A stretch of DNA of 64,000 nucleotides from Prosapia bicincta (Eukaryota; Arthropoda; Insecta; Hemiptera; Cercopidae): contig JBAIZL010000063.1 of NCBI GenBank assembly GCA_036971475.1, positions 2,255,290-2,319,289 on the forward strand. The letters run 5' to 3'. Position 1 is the first letter of the stretch. Each line of letters starts with the position of its first letter. The notes below the pieces were generated by a model that saw only the letters and a program-made list of their open reading frames with translations, did no database searches and was not told where the DNA came from. A program made the translations under genes and the position numbers. Of the stretch, positions 23,570 to 37,563 are shown one piece after another.

Positions 23570-26500
23570 CTGCAAGTTTTAATAAACATCAAATGTAATT
23601 ATTTATATTGTAAGTCTTATTTCTATTATTCATACTTTAAACCTATATTGATAATAAGGAGGATAACCAGGAGGATAACAAGGATGATAACAAGGATGAT
23701 AACCAGGAGGATAACAAGGATGATAACCAGGACAATGACAAGACGTATAGCCAGGAGGATACAAAGGAGGATAACAAGGATAATAACCAGGAGGGTAACA
23801 AGATTGATAACCAGAGGGATGATAAGGAGATTAACGAGGGAGATAACCAGAAGGATAACAAAGAGGTCAGCAAGGAGTATAACAAAGAGGATAAAAAGGA
23901 TGATAACACGGAGGTCAACAAGAAAGATAACCAGGGGGTGACTAAGAGGATAACCCGGAGGATAATAAGGATGATAACCAGGGGGATACAAATGATGATA
24001 ACAAGGAGGATAACAAGGATAATAACAAGGAGGATAACTAGGAGGATAACAAGGAGGATAAAAAGGATGATAAAACGGAGGACAACAAGGAAGATAACCA
24101 GGGGGATGACTAGGAAGTTAACCAGGAGGATAATAAGGATGATAACCAGGGGGATAAAAAATGATGATAACAAGGAGGATAACAAGGAGAATAACAAGGA
24201 GGATAACATGAAAGATAACCAGGAAGATAACTAGGACGATACCCAGGAGGTTAACAAAGATGATAACCAGGAGGAAAAAACGAATGATAACAAGGAGGAT
24301 AAAATGGAGGATAACAAAGAGAATATCTAGGAGGATAAGAAGAACAATACCCAAGAGGATAATAAGGAGGATAATCAGAAGGATAACAAGGAGGATATCG
24401 ATGAGAATAGCAAGAAGGATAGCAAGCAGGATAATAAGAAGGATAATCAGGAGAATAACAAAGAGGATAGCGAGGAGAATAACAAGAAGGATAGCAAGCG
24501 TGATAACAAGTAGGATAACAGGGAGGATAATAGGGAGGATAGCAGGGAGGATAAGAAGGAGGATAACAGGGAGGATAACAAGACGGATAGCAAGGACAAT
24601 AACAATGATAAGAGTTTAATCTTAAGTAACTTATATTGTTTGTTACTTTTGATTATTTTTGTAGTATTGGAGTTGTTTTCAATATTTTCTTTGACATTCT
24701 CAGTTTATTGAATATTGATTTCCAGTATAATAAAAATATACCTGAAACAGTAGTAAGCTTTTGAAGTGGTTAATCGGTGAGACAAGAGTGTACAAGAGTA
24801 CAGAAAGGAATTGTCAATTGGTGGGACAATAGAAACGTAAAGGGCAATAATTAATGAAAACTGTTACGAGATTAATTGAACCTCTTACAAATACTGTAGA
24901 TCCAAAGCCTTAAATATTTTAATTAGTTTTACTGAGCAGGGGCATGCTCCACACTAAAAAATATACTAAGAAACGTTACACCGTATTTATATATAATAAA
25001 ATCTATAATTTTTGCAAATTATACTATTGTTCACATTAATTTGTTTTCATTAAGATTATACATCCATGTAAGCATTATATATGGTTTTTAATTTGTTCGC
25101 TTTTAATATATATTATATCGATAAGATCAATCCAATTTTTATCCTTTTTTCTTATATTGCTTTCTATTATCCTTCCTACTATACTTAAAGAATTTTTCAA
25201 ACTGAAATTGGTTTAAATTTTATTTCTTCTCATCAATTAGTTGCAGTATATGGAATTCTTACTCTTTACTTCTGTTAGGAATATTTGCATATATTAAAGT
25301 ACATTTTTCTTCCTTTTTCAACTTTATATTACTTTCCTCTGTTGGCGCGTTTCGGAATGACTCTATTTTAAAACTCGAGTCGTACTTCAGGAAGTTTTGA
25401 TAATAAAATCATCCCGAAACGCGTCAACAAAGGAGAATATTGTAAATGTAGGAAAGCGAGATAAATGTTCTCAAATATGTTGCAATATATTTTGAGTTGG
25501 CTACAATGACTGAAGATTAGGCTTTAAACTAAGCTGAAACGTAGTTTTCTGATGGTGACTCTTCGCAACTCTTACCATACCTTTCCTCCCTGGTCTAAGC
25601 ACTGACTTGTCTACGTAGTACTCGCGAACGTCTAACATTGGCTGTCCCCCGATATATCGAAGTACTATGAAACGATTGTGAGATAAACTCCAGATGTGGG
25701 AAATTTTCAATGTGTGATTAGTTTCCGACGGAAACAATTGTGGCTGAAAAAGAAAATTATTGTTATAATATAATTTATATTATAAACGCCAAATTAATAT
25801 TTATTTATTAACAATAGTAGGCCCTTAATATAAAATAAATAGTTAGACTTGTTTAAAATCATAGTAATCCAGAATTTTTAATTCAATTGATCAGTTTTTA
25901 AGTGTATTATTTATTTCTTATTATTACATTCCTTCTATTAGCTCACATGCTATATATTAGCTGATATATATCTTGTACAAATTTTTTATCGTCAATAAAA
26001 AGGTTTTATGACAACTTTCCCATAGATAGAAAAATATTTCTCAAAGAGGTACATTAATTTTTCCCCCCATTTGGTTGTCATCGTAACGTTCATTGTACAA
26101 CTTTAAACTGTTGCCATGGTTACCACACAATATCATAAATGGTGTGCTAGGGTAACTGAAATGATTTTTTTTCTTTGTTAACCTCAATAGGATTTTACTT
26201 AATTATTTTTTTATTACTTGTTCTACAGTAGGGATGTATTTCAATAGAAATTAAATAAGTGTGTGATTATACTATTGCTACAATGCAACCAGTAAATTTC
26301 CACCCCTTGCTAAAGGCAGATTTCTTGAGTGTTAAATAAGTTGTTAAAATGTTCTACCTTACTTCTAGGTTCTGCAAAAACCTGTCAGGTACATCTGTAA
26401 CTAGCTTATGTCTATTTTACTCGTTTCGGAAAACCTCCTTCATACAGAACCCTACAAGTTCTCATTTATTGAGATTCTCAATAGAATATCATATTGCTAT

Positions 26501-28627
26501 AATTGGCAAACTTATGAAATTGATCAGATTCACGAGTACTCGTTTAAATGAATACAAATTTGGCGAAGTGTCTATTTAGCATAACATATATTTTTTGTAA
26601 AAGGATTTAAAGATTTGTAAGGTAGTTCCTTATGTTCTGTGCCTAACTACAGAGTCTGTTCAATAAGTATCGGGACTGGTTCCAAAAATCAAATTTTATT
26701 GCAGATAGCATTACAATTACTTAATAATCTTCAACATTCATTCATCTTGCATCGATACACTTAGTTCTCCCACTCGTCAAAAGCCCGCTGGAGGTCGGTT
26801 TCCTGAACACTGTTTAGAACCTTTGTCGTCACCTCTTGAATCGCCTCGATGGAGACAAACCGATGTCCTTTTCAGATCTGGGCTGTACGTGGGGGGGGGT
26901 GGAGCGAAGTTGCCAATCCAAATTTCGTCAGCAGCTGCCACACAACAATTGCTCCGCGGCACGACGCGTTATCATTTTGAAGTTTCCAATTCTTCGCAAT
27001 GGCTGGTCGCACGCACGTTACGCGATTTCGCATGCCTTCCTGCAATTTGTCAATACTTCCACGTAAAATGCAGCATTTACTGTCATTCTAGTACCCATGA
27101 ACTACTTGTGAACAACGGCGTATAGGTCGAAAAATACAATCAGCAAGGTTTTGATTTTTGACATCCGAGCTTTTTTCGGCCATGGGGACCCCTGCTTGTG
27201 TCATTCTGAACTTTGACGTTTTGAGTGGTGGCTGACTCTACCGAAGCCGACCAATCGGACTACCCTCAACCGCTCCATTGAGTATACAGCGAATCAGTCG
27301 CGATACTTATTGAACTAACCCTGGTCTTTGTCAACACGAGACATAGCAATATTTTCCAATTTATTTGTAAATATTTTTTGTACACTAATTATTTGGAACA
27401 AATTATTCTGATTTGTTATTAATAAATAATACAACAAACCTCTAACTACAAATATTTGTATTCTACTTGTATGTCCATTTTGGTTACAAAGTAACCATTA
27501 TCAGGCACATGAAGATACCTACTGCTTAACTTTACACGGATTTGTTTTAATCAGATTTTTGTGTGTACATCTTTGTACAGTGAGGATGTAACCGTGCAAT
27601 TGGTCATGCGAGTACTACCACTTCTGAAAACATGTTATACATTCAGAATTCTAGATACATCTACAGTTTCTGAATCTGATATGTCTACACATATTTCAAA
27701 AACGTTTGATATTTCGTACCAAAGACAATTTATCTAATATAGACTTTCTCATTTAAGTCAGTGTTTTGACAGTCCTTATCATGCTAGCAGAAAAGTATTT
27801 ATACTGACTCTCTATCTCCCGTCTCGAACTACTGCGACCTTTCAATGCCAAGTGCACGGTTACTTTGTCCGCACTTTTAAAAGATGTTGTGCAACTTCTT
27901 GCTTTTAACCAAGGGGCGTGGCGAGCTTTTTAAGAGAAAGGGGCAAGTAGTTTGGTGCATTATAAATAAGGAAACTGTGTACAGTTTGTAACCGAATTGT
28001 ACATAGCACTAGAATAAAAATATTTGTGGTTAGAGGTTATATTAAAGGTGGTTTATTTTTTATTTTATTATTTTTTTTCTTGTATTTGTATAACTCACTG
28101 GAGAGCATGACGTCTTTGAAATGTAGTTTGAGTAAATAAACTAATAATTGTGAGTTAGTTAGTGTACATCTATTAATAACTATTACTTGCCCTCACAAGC
28201 TAAGTTTAAATTATTTGTTTATAAGTAAATTTGTGTACAATTCTGTGATGTATAAATTTCTAATACTCGATCAAATTTAGTGAAACTGTAATTACGTAGT
28301 AAAGGTGTCTATTTGTTACAATTTTACCCATCCCTAGTTGAACCCACTAAAATAATAAATGCATCACCTCTATCCAACAAAATCTACTATAGAAACCGTT
28401 AAAATAATTGTTATTATATTGTGCGGGCAAAGGTATGGTCGGGTAAATAAAATTGCGTTTCAGTGAATTGAAGAAGCGTGTATAATCATTTTAGTGCTTT
28501 AGAAAGAGATTTTAGCCAATGAAAACACTTTACACAATAATCAACCACCTCCAATAAGTATGCAATATAACCCTATTATACCAACACCGATACTTAAATA
28601 CAAAACTTTAAGAGTGTATAAATAAAT

Positions 28628-28673
<46 letters not shown>

Positions 28674-31600
28674 GTTATTCAAATACAAGAACATTTATCA
28701 ATCCATATCCAAAGCTTTTCGTTACTATCTGGAGTACATCAGTTCATTCTGCAGTCCATAAATATTTTACTTTACATAAATTTATTTTCACTCCAGATAG
28801 TAACTATTCATCATATTTTTCCATCCATGAAGGAATACGTATCAGCATATATATATATAAGTTACGTGTTATATTAAGCTCGAAAGGTTTTTAAAAATGA
28901 TTTTATTTTTACAAACCTTTGTTAATTAAGAAACATTTAATTTTGAAATGGTTACAATAATTTAGCTTAATAAAAACATAAATTCAAATACAACTGATGT
29001 ACATTCAGCTGGAGCGGAAAACGTCTGTGCGATACAGAGGCGACTTACACACTGCCGGGGCTCTTTTCTCACCACCTATATAATACAAAAGCTGCGTAAG
29101 CAGGAATTTTCCTAGCACGCATTTAATTATGAAATGTTCACATAAAATGTTCATATAACTCCTCCATCCCTAAAGAAAACTTCGGGGGTTGGCGAAGTTT
29201 CGGCATCGGTTGAAGTCCTCTTCATCTTCTTGATGAGGGCGAAGTATATAAGGCTGCTGAATACGCCTCCGTAAAGGGCAATAGTCCAGATACTGATATG
29301 GTGGGTTATTTCCATAGTTGGGTCAATTCTTGAGATGGTTTCCGTGTTTATTTTGTCCAACTCTAGGCGTTTAACGTTTACTGAGAATTCTGGCATTTTA
29401 CTCATTGAAAATTGTAGTTTGGACGTGTCCATGAAAATAGGATGGCCTCCCGAAGTTGTTGATGTATGGCTCAGTTTCATGTTGTTGAAAAATACTGAAT
29501 CATTATTAGTTTTTATCAAATATATGCCTTGAAGGGTGACGGTGGTAGTTGCCTTGCGATTGGTAATTTCCAGAGTCTGCTTGTTTGGGAAGGTCGCTAG
29601 GTAAAGGTTGATTTCTGGGATCCAGTTAATTAAGTTGTCTGTAACTTCCAATGCAGTATATTCACAGTTGCTGGCATCGTTGTTTCTGATGACGGACACT
29701 TCACAGCCTAATTTATGGTGTGTTAGAATGTCGAATGAGCAAAAGTATATGGAATCGGTTTTACAGTTACATACATTGTCCAAACCTAATATTACAGAGT
29801 TAGACACTAATATGTACCTTACTTTTGGTATAATTGTTACATAATCTGTTTCATATTTTGTGGGTATAGAGTGTAATTTATACAATTTAAATTGAGTTTT
29901 TTCTACAATGGGTAAATTTATAAAGTATACAATCCTTTCCGAATCTAGTTTACAATTAACCTTAATCAGGTTCTCTAATTCCCACATATTTTCCATTTTA
30001 GGTTCTAAAGGTAACCTCTCATTGTAATATTTATAAATTTTGTTTAATTCTTCATATAATTCTTGGGTTGAAATAACACTAGGGTGTACAACACCTAGTT
30101 TACAAAATGTAAGAGAATTTTCTAAATCTGTGATTACCTGTAACTTCATGTCATATAAAATGTTCAATTGGTTTAGAATACTTCTAAATTTTACTAGTTC
30201 AACAAAGTCATTTACATTACTATTCACAATACTTAACTTATTTTTTAATTCTACAAAATTTTCATCAATTACAATAAAAGTTTTATTTAATTCTTTCATA
30301 ATATTATTACTAAAGGAGTATTGAGATTCAATTTGATAATTAATTTTAATTTGCTCATTTTCAATATCTTTAATTATTTTGTCATATTTTTTACCATCAT
30401 ATGCATCTAAATTGCCTGTTAAAGATTTGATAACGGATCCTAGTCCGTCTATAAGACCTCTTTTTGTTCTTTTGTTACCATTCTCTCTTAAGAGTATAAT
30501 TTCTAATTTTTCTTCTATTACATTTTTACTGTGATTAACATATTTAAAATAATTAACAATATCTCTTATTCTATTACTGTTATCAGTTACATATTCATTG
30601 TTTAATAAGCTACCGTTACAATTGTAGCAACTAGTTTCAAAATTTTGCAATACATCATAATAATAAGCATCAATGTTATTTAAATGAGCAACTAAGTTTC
30701 TTACATTAAAATAGTGGACAAAGGTATGGTAGGAAGATTCTAATTTTGCCGGCCCAAGGTCTATTGGGATTATTCCGAGGTTGTTGTTGACTTCTCTGAT
30801 CTCTGCTGAGTCGGTGGCTGTGCCAATGACGAACAGGAGGGACCTGGAAAATTATTTTGAGCATTAATTACATTTTTTATCTTCTTAGGCCTTTTAATTT
30901 TCGACAAATATATCTTGTCTTTTGTGTTATGATGTCTAGGCTTTATTTTACCAGTTTTTCTTTCCTTGTTTATTGAAGCTATCTCTTTCTTGCTATATCT
31001 GTTTTTCGTTTTGCTTTGCTTCTGAACTGACTTTATATAAACTTCAGATGGTATTTCTGGAAGTGGTTCTTTGTTTACATTCCTTTTTTCTAAAACTTTT
31101 TCTTTAATTCTTTGATTGCTATCCCTAATGTTTTCGTAAAGTATTTTTGTCTTTTCTTTATGGTTTAAAACGTAGTCATTTACAATTTGATTTTCTAAAT
31201 CTATATCTAATAAATTGTTTGAATTTATGTGTCCAAATAAGACTTCGCACGGCGTTAATTTTGTTACTGAGTGTATGCTATTGTTGTAGGCTACTATAGC
31301 ATATTTAACGTTCTTAATTATAGTGTCTTTTTTAAATTCGATTTGATTATTTAATAGCCTTATGTATTCTATTAAAGTGGAATGAAATCTTTCACATAAT
31401 CCGTTTGATTGGGGGTTTTGGGTGCTGATAAAGTGAATTTTGATTTTATGCAAATCTAATATCTCCTTTACAATTCTGTTATTAAACTCCGTTCCATTGT
31501 CTGAGATAATAACTGTTGGTAAGCAGAAATGCATGAAGTAATCTAATAGCTTGTCTGCAATCTCTGTAGCTTGAGAGCTTCCCAGGCGATAAACTTGAGC

Positions 31601-34218
31601 ATATCTCGTGAAACTGTCGACAATGCTGATAAACGAATTCTTCTCCAAGGAGATAGTGTCCACGTGAATTATCTGGAATGGTCTCGCAGCTGTTGGTGTC
31701 AAGTTCATTTCCAGCTGTAATGGAATTCTGTCGTATTTAGTTCTTTGACATATGTCACACTGATTTATGAAATTTTGGATTAGTGATTTTAAATTAGGCC
31801 AATAATGTCTTCGCTTAATTTGTTCGTATGTTTCCTGTATCCCACGGTGATTGGTTTTGCTAACATGATAATTACTTATCGTTTCTAAGGTATCTTCTTC
31901 CGAAGTTAGGTCTAAGAGTTTGTTATTACACTTAACTAAATTTAGTTCAGTTTGTTTGAAATTTTTGGCTATGCATGATGCAAATTTCTCATAAAAATCG
32001 TCTTCAAAATATAGATTATATTTTATTTTGGGTACCAAATATGATATTACAAAATTAACTATGTCTTCTTTAAAATTATTTTCTGATATTTCGACTATTA
32101 AACGAATTTTTGAAGTTCCGAATGGTTTTATAAATTTTACTTTCTTTGGCTCATATCTTACTAATGATAAAAATATTTGATTTTTTCCAAAGTTTACAGG
32201 CTCGTCGGAAATTGGTATTTCAATTTGGGCGTTCCCTTCAAAGTTGGAATGCACGGTTTGACTGTCACTTTCTTGATCGTACTCTAAGTTGGCATTATCT
32301 GTTGCGTCGAGTTGCACGACCATAGATTCACTATCTTCATTTAGTTCCGGGAAGTAACGATTCAGTAAGCCGGCTGGAGATAATTCAAGGTCTGGTTCTA
32401 CAGTGTGTTGGGTGTTTGTTGACCTTTTATCAGTAACATTCAATTGTATCCTAGACAATGCATCTGCATTTTGATTTAGTTTGCCTTTTTTGTATCTTAT
32501 GTCATAATCATATTCTTCTAATTTTAATCTCCATCTTAAAAGTTTGGAATTTGGTTCTTTAACTGAAAATAACCATTGTAAAGGTTTATGGTCTGTATAA
32601 ATTTTAAATTTTCTCCCAAATAAATAAGGCCTGAAATGTTTGGTGGCCCATACGATCGCTAATAATTCCTTTTCAATCGCAGAGTAATTAGTTTCGCTGT
32701 CGTTTAAAGTTCTGCTGGCATACGCTATAGGAAGGTCTTTTCCATTTTTGTCCTGGCTTAAAATTGCTCCTAGTGCAAAATTACTAGCGTCTGTCGTTAG
32801 AGTAAACTCCTTTTCAAAATCTGGGTATTGTAGAAGGGGCTCGTTAGTCAATATATTTTTACATGTTTCAAAACATTCTATAAAGTCTGGATTTTCTATG
32901 TTTATTTTTGCATTTTTCTTTAAACAGTTAGTGAACGGTTTTGTTATCTTGGCGAAGTTTTTAATAAATTTTCGATAATAGCCTATCAGTCCTAAAAATC
33001 CTTTAATTTGTTTGGTGGTTTTAGGTATTGGATAGTCTTTGATTGCCAAAATCTTTGCTGGGTTAGGTTTTACGCCATCTGGTGTCACAACATGTCCCAA
33101 ATATGCCACTTCTTTCCTTAAAAATTCTGTTTTATCCAGCTGTACTTTAAAGTTGGCTTTGCGTAATCTGTCGAAAACTTCTTTAAGTCTTTGTATATGT
33201 TCTTGGAGGCTAGTAGAATAAATTATAATGTCGTCTAAATAAACTAAACATGTTTCATTTTGGATGCCTCTCAGAATATTATTCATAATTCTTTGAAATG
33301 TAGGGGGGCTATTCTTTAGTCCAAAGGGCATTCTTAAAAATTCGTAGTGTCCCGTTTCTGTTGAAAAAGCTGTTTTTTCTATGCTATTTTTATCCATTTC
33401 TACTTGGTGAAATCCTGAGGCTAAATCTAAAGTTGTAAAATACTGAGATCGTCCTAATTTATCTAATATGTCGGTAATGTTTGGCAAGGGAAATTTATCG
33501 TCAATTGTTTTCTTGTTTAATCCTCTAAAATCTATTACTAATCGAAATTTTCTTTTGCCAGAAGCGTCTTGTTTTTTTGGTACAATCCAGACAGGAGAGT
33601 TCCATGGAGAATTTGAAGGTCTAATAATTCCTTGTTCAAGCATGTCCTCAGTTTGTTTATTAATTTCGTTCTTGTAAATCTCTGGATATCTATAATTTCT
33701 AGAGTATACGGGAATTTCATCAGTAGTCCTAATAACATGTTTTATTTGGTTGGTAAAAGTTAAATCGTTTCCCTCAATATGGAATAAATCTGCATAATCT
33801 TCTATTAAACTTGTTATAGCGGATTTTTCTTCCGAGTTCATATGTTCCATTCTAAATTTTGATAAATCTAAATTTTTTCTTCTCGAATTTTTTTGTTTAT
33901 AATCTAATAAATTGAAATTAGCGGTCGTTTGCATTGCATCAGGTCTAAGGATATTGTATTCTTCTAAAGATTTTAATTCTAATGGTTCATTTACTGTTAA
34001 TTCTACATTTACTTCTGTGTTGTTTATTATAGGGCAGTAGGCTTCTCCCTTGTGTACTGAGACTATACACTGCGGAATTTCTAATCCATTTAAGTGTTTG
34101 TATGGTAAGAGTCCTTCTCCATCTTGAATATTTTGTATTCTAAATTTAATCGTTCGGCTAGTGCGGGCTTGTATAACATAACTTGTTCCCTTTTTTGCTT
34201 TCTGTTCCTGACATTCGC

Positions 34219-34273
<55 letters not shown>

Positions 34274-37200
34274 TTGTTCTTCTGTGTTAAAATATTTAAT
34301 CGGGATTAGCTTATTGCGAAATATTAATTTATCATTCACAAAATTTAAATTAATTTTTAATTTTTTTATGTTATCTAATCCAAGGAGTAAGTCAAAATCT
34401 TTATGGAAATCAAATAAATAGAATTTGGTTGTTTCTATTCCTAAAAGTGGTAGCGTACAACTGTATTTTTCTTTTGATACTCCATGAACTGTACTCACTT
34501 CAAATGGTTCTTGTTTTCGGGTGTTTTTGAAAAATTGGAAAGCTATTGATTTTTTAATAAATGATCTCGTGCTTCCAGTGTCAATCAGCATCTTTAGGTT
34601 GGTCTTGGGATCGTGGATGTACGGTAGTTCGTTTGTGTCGTCTTCTATATGCATTATGGAAAATGTCTTTTTAATTTGGTTAGTCCTAAAAAATGATTTT
34701 GGGTATGATTGTCCTCTTCAGTGAATCCGCATGCGTTTTCCTCTTGCGTTGAATCATCAAAGTCTATGTAGCTGTCAGGGTCCTCTTGCGGTTCATAATC
34801 TGTTTGTTCGGTCAGATAAGAGTTAGTCATTTGTTCAGTCAATCGATTCATAGTTTGATCGTAATTTTCCTCCTCTATTGGTTTCCCTGTCATCTGATAA
34901 AGTCTATTTTGTCTAATTGTGTTCCCTGTTTGACGTGTGGAAATGCTCATTGGTTCTGGTTCAAATTTTTGATGAACCTTTAATGGTGTGTAGTTGTTAG
35001 ACTGCCTCGGTTGTTGATTTTGCTGTACGTATGAGTTAGGTTTAGTAAATTGGTTAGGATTATTTTGGTAGTTGGGCCTATAATTTTGGAAGGTTTGTTT
35101 GTTAGGAAGGAGTTTGCGAATAGGCGGGTATTGTGGGGCCCTAGGTGGAATGTTCTGTTTAATATTTTGAAATAATTTGTTATTTTTAAATTGAAAGTCA
35201 TTAGTAAGCATGTTAAGTGCTTCGCTAAGAGAACCTGGATTTTTGGTTCGCATTAGCGATCCTACGGGTTCATGTAAACCTCTAAGGAGAACTCTTAACT
35301 CTAATTTCTGTACATATTCTATCAAAACATCTTTGGCCAATTGTCTTTGAGGCTCTTTATTAACAAAAAATGAAATCTGTAAATTTAATAGTTTTTGAAT
35401 TCTCTCATAAAATTTAAAAGGTGATTCGTTATTTTCTTGTTTTAACTCAGCCATTTCTAAATTTAAAGTAAAACAATCTCTTTTGTCTGAGTAGCTGGTT
35501 AATAATACTTTTTTAATCTCATACCAATTATATGAATTTGAGTTTACTACCATTTCTAATGCTTGGCCTTTTAACTTAGCTAGTATAGAAGAAAATAGAT
35601 ATTCATTTTGAAAATCCTCTGGATTTTCGTTTACATAAAACTTATTTACTACTTTATCACATATTGAAATAAATCTGTGGAGCATAGTGGGCTCTCCACT
35701 ATACTCAGGAATCATATCAAGATATTCCTTCTTTAATGTTGGCGTTGCCATTTTAAAATATTATTTTCTTTAAAATAATAAAATTAAAAGTCAATAATAT
35801 AAAATTAAAAAGTATTTACTCTACTTTTCTTAATTCTATATCTTAAGATCTACTTACAAGTTGATCCAAAATACTTTGCTCATTTGAACAATTTTCACTT
35901 TTCACTTTTCACTTACACGATATTCACTCGTGCTCTTAATAGATATGCGCTCTATTAAGTGGTTGTAGATATTCACTCTACTTAAAGTTTCCTCAATTAA
36001 CGGTTAAAACCGACGGACGTTATATTCACTAACTTCCTTGAGGTGTCCTACCGACTGCGCCAGTTACGTGTTATATTAAGCTCGAAAGGTTTTTAAAAAT
36101 GATTTTATTTTTACAAACCTTTGTTAATTAAGAAACATTTAATTTTGAAATGGTTACAATAATTTAGCTTAATAAAAACATAAATTCAAATACAACTGAT
36201 GTACATTCAGCTGGAGCGGAAAACGTCTGTGCGATACAGAGGCGACTTACACACTGCCGGGGCTCTGTTCTCACCACCTATATAATACAAAAGCTGCGTA
36301 AGCAGGAATTTTCCTAGCACGCATTTAATTATGAAATGTTCACATAAAATGTTCATATAACTTATATATATATATATATTAAATATGGTGATATGTTTTC
36401 TTGTAATATATTTAATAAACTAAAAATATTTCATAAACAAGAATACTTTTATTGCATATATTATTCAAAGCTTTTCGCCGATAAAATAGTACCAGCATCT
36501 TCAGGAAAATAATTATCTAACAAAATATTTTTACAAAAATTAAATCATATGTACTACAAAGAATCATATGTTTATAAAAAATACACTTATGTAATTTTTT
36601 CTATAACGTCAATGACCTTATAAATAGTTTGGTGCCTTGACCTCATTTGAATTCATCAAATGATTTGAATGTTCATCAATTAATTTGTCTTTAACTTTAT
36701 GCTTATAAATTTCCAATGTTTCACATATATTCATTTGTAATCCTTTATTTAATTCTTTTATTAATTTCATATTTTCTATTTCAGGAAATTCATGTCCATT
36801 ATTAATACAATGAGTAGCTAAATTTGATTTGTATATGTTTGGTTTGATATAAGCGTTCAAATGTTCTTTGTATCTTTCTTTTAATTTCTTTTTTGTTTGT
36901 CCTACAAATAATTTATTACAAGTTTGACATTTTATATTATATACACCATTTCATTCGTGTATATTATTTTGATTATTGTTGTTGTTAAAAAAATTTCAAT
37001 TTTATTATCAGTTTTGCATGTTATTTGCAAATTTGTTTCTTTAAATAATAATGTTTGGCTTATATCTAACCAAACATATACAAATCAAATTTAGCTACTA
37101 ATTGTATTAATAATGGACATGAATTTCCTGAAATAGAAAATATGAAATTAATAAAAGGATTAAATAAAGGATTAAAAATTAATATATGTGAAACATTGGA

Positions 37201-37478
37201 AATTTATAAGCATAAAGTTAAAGACAAATTAATTGATGAAAAAATTCAAGTGAGATCAAGGCACCAAACTATTTATAAGGTCATTGACGTTATAGAAAAA
37301 ATTAAAAAGTGTATTACTTATAAACTTATGATTCTTTGTAGTACATATGATTTAATTTTTGTAAAAATATTTTCTTAGATAATTATTTTCCTGAAGATGC
37401 TGGTACTATTTTATCGGCGAAAAGCTTTGAATAATATATACAATAAAAGTATTCTTATTTTGAATTTTTTTAATTTAT

Positions 37479-37563
<85 letters not shown>

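Larger units (their letters stand above)
28860..36362 (-). mobile_element. full-length gypsy/errantivirus-type LTR retroelement
   Basis: The 7,503-bp element lies on the minus strand in the order LTR, primer site, gag, pol, env, polypurine tract, LTR. All three large frames are uninterrupted. The two 301-bp LTRs differ at one base that I could see. The target is a (TA)n tract, with TATA on both sides (28856-28859 and 36363-36366) as a possible 4-bp duplication. Errantiviruses prefer such TA-rich targets. Low LTR divergence means a recent insertion. Structure places it in Ty3/gypsy; env and tRNA-Ser priming suggest the errantivirus branch (297/17.6-like), pending phylogeny. Confidence 0.95.

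Noticed and set aside
23643..24619. Arg/Thr-rich and Leu/Ile-rich frames up to 188 codons
   Set aside because: Created by a 15-bp tandem repeat; open on both strands at once.
25502..25580. A 42-nt intron (GTAAGA...TTTCAG) giving a short PC4 ending
   Set aside because: Very short for an intron, and exon 3 at 23569 gives a far better PC4 C-terminal half in the right phase; kept only as an alternative.
26349..26579. 76-codon plus-strand frame
   Set aside because: No domain; lies in the intron of gene B opposite a weak PC4-like relic.
29335..34724. Plus-strand frames across the retroelement
   Set aside because: Shadows of gag, pol and env on the other strand.
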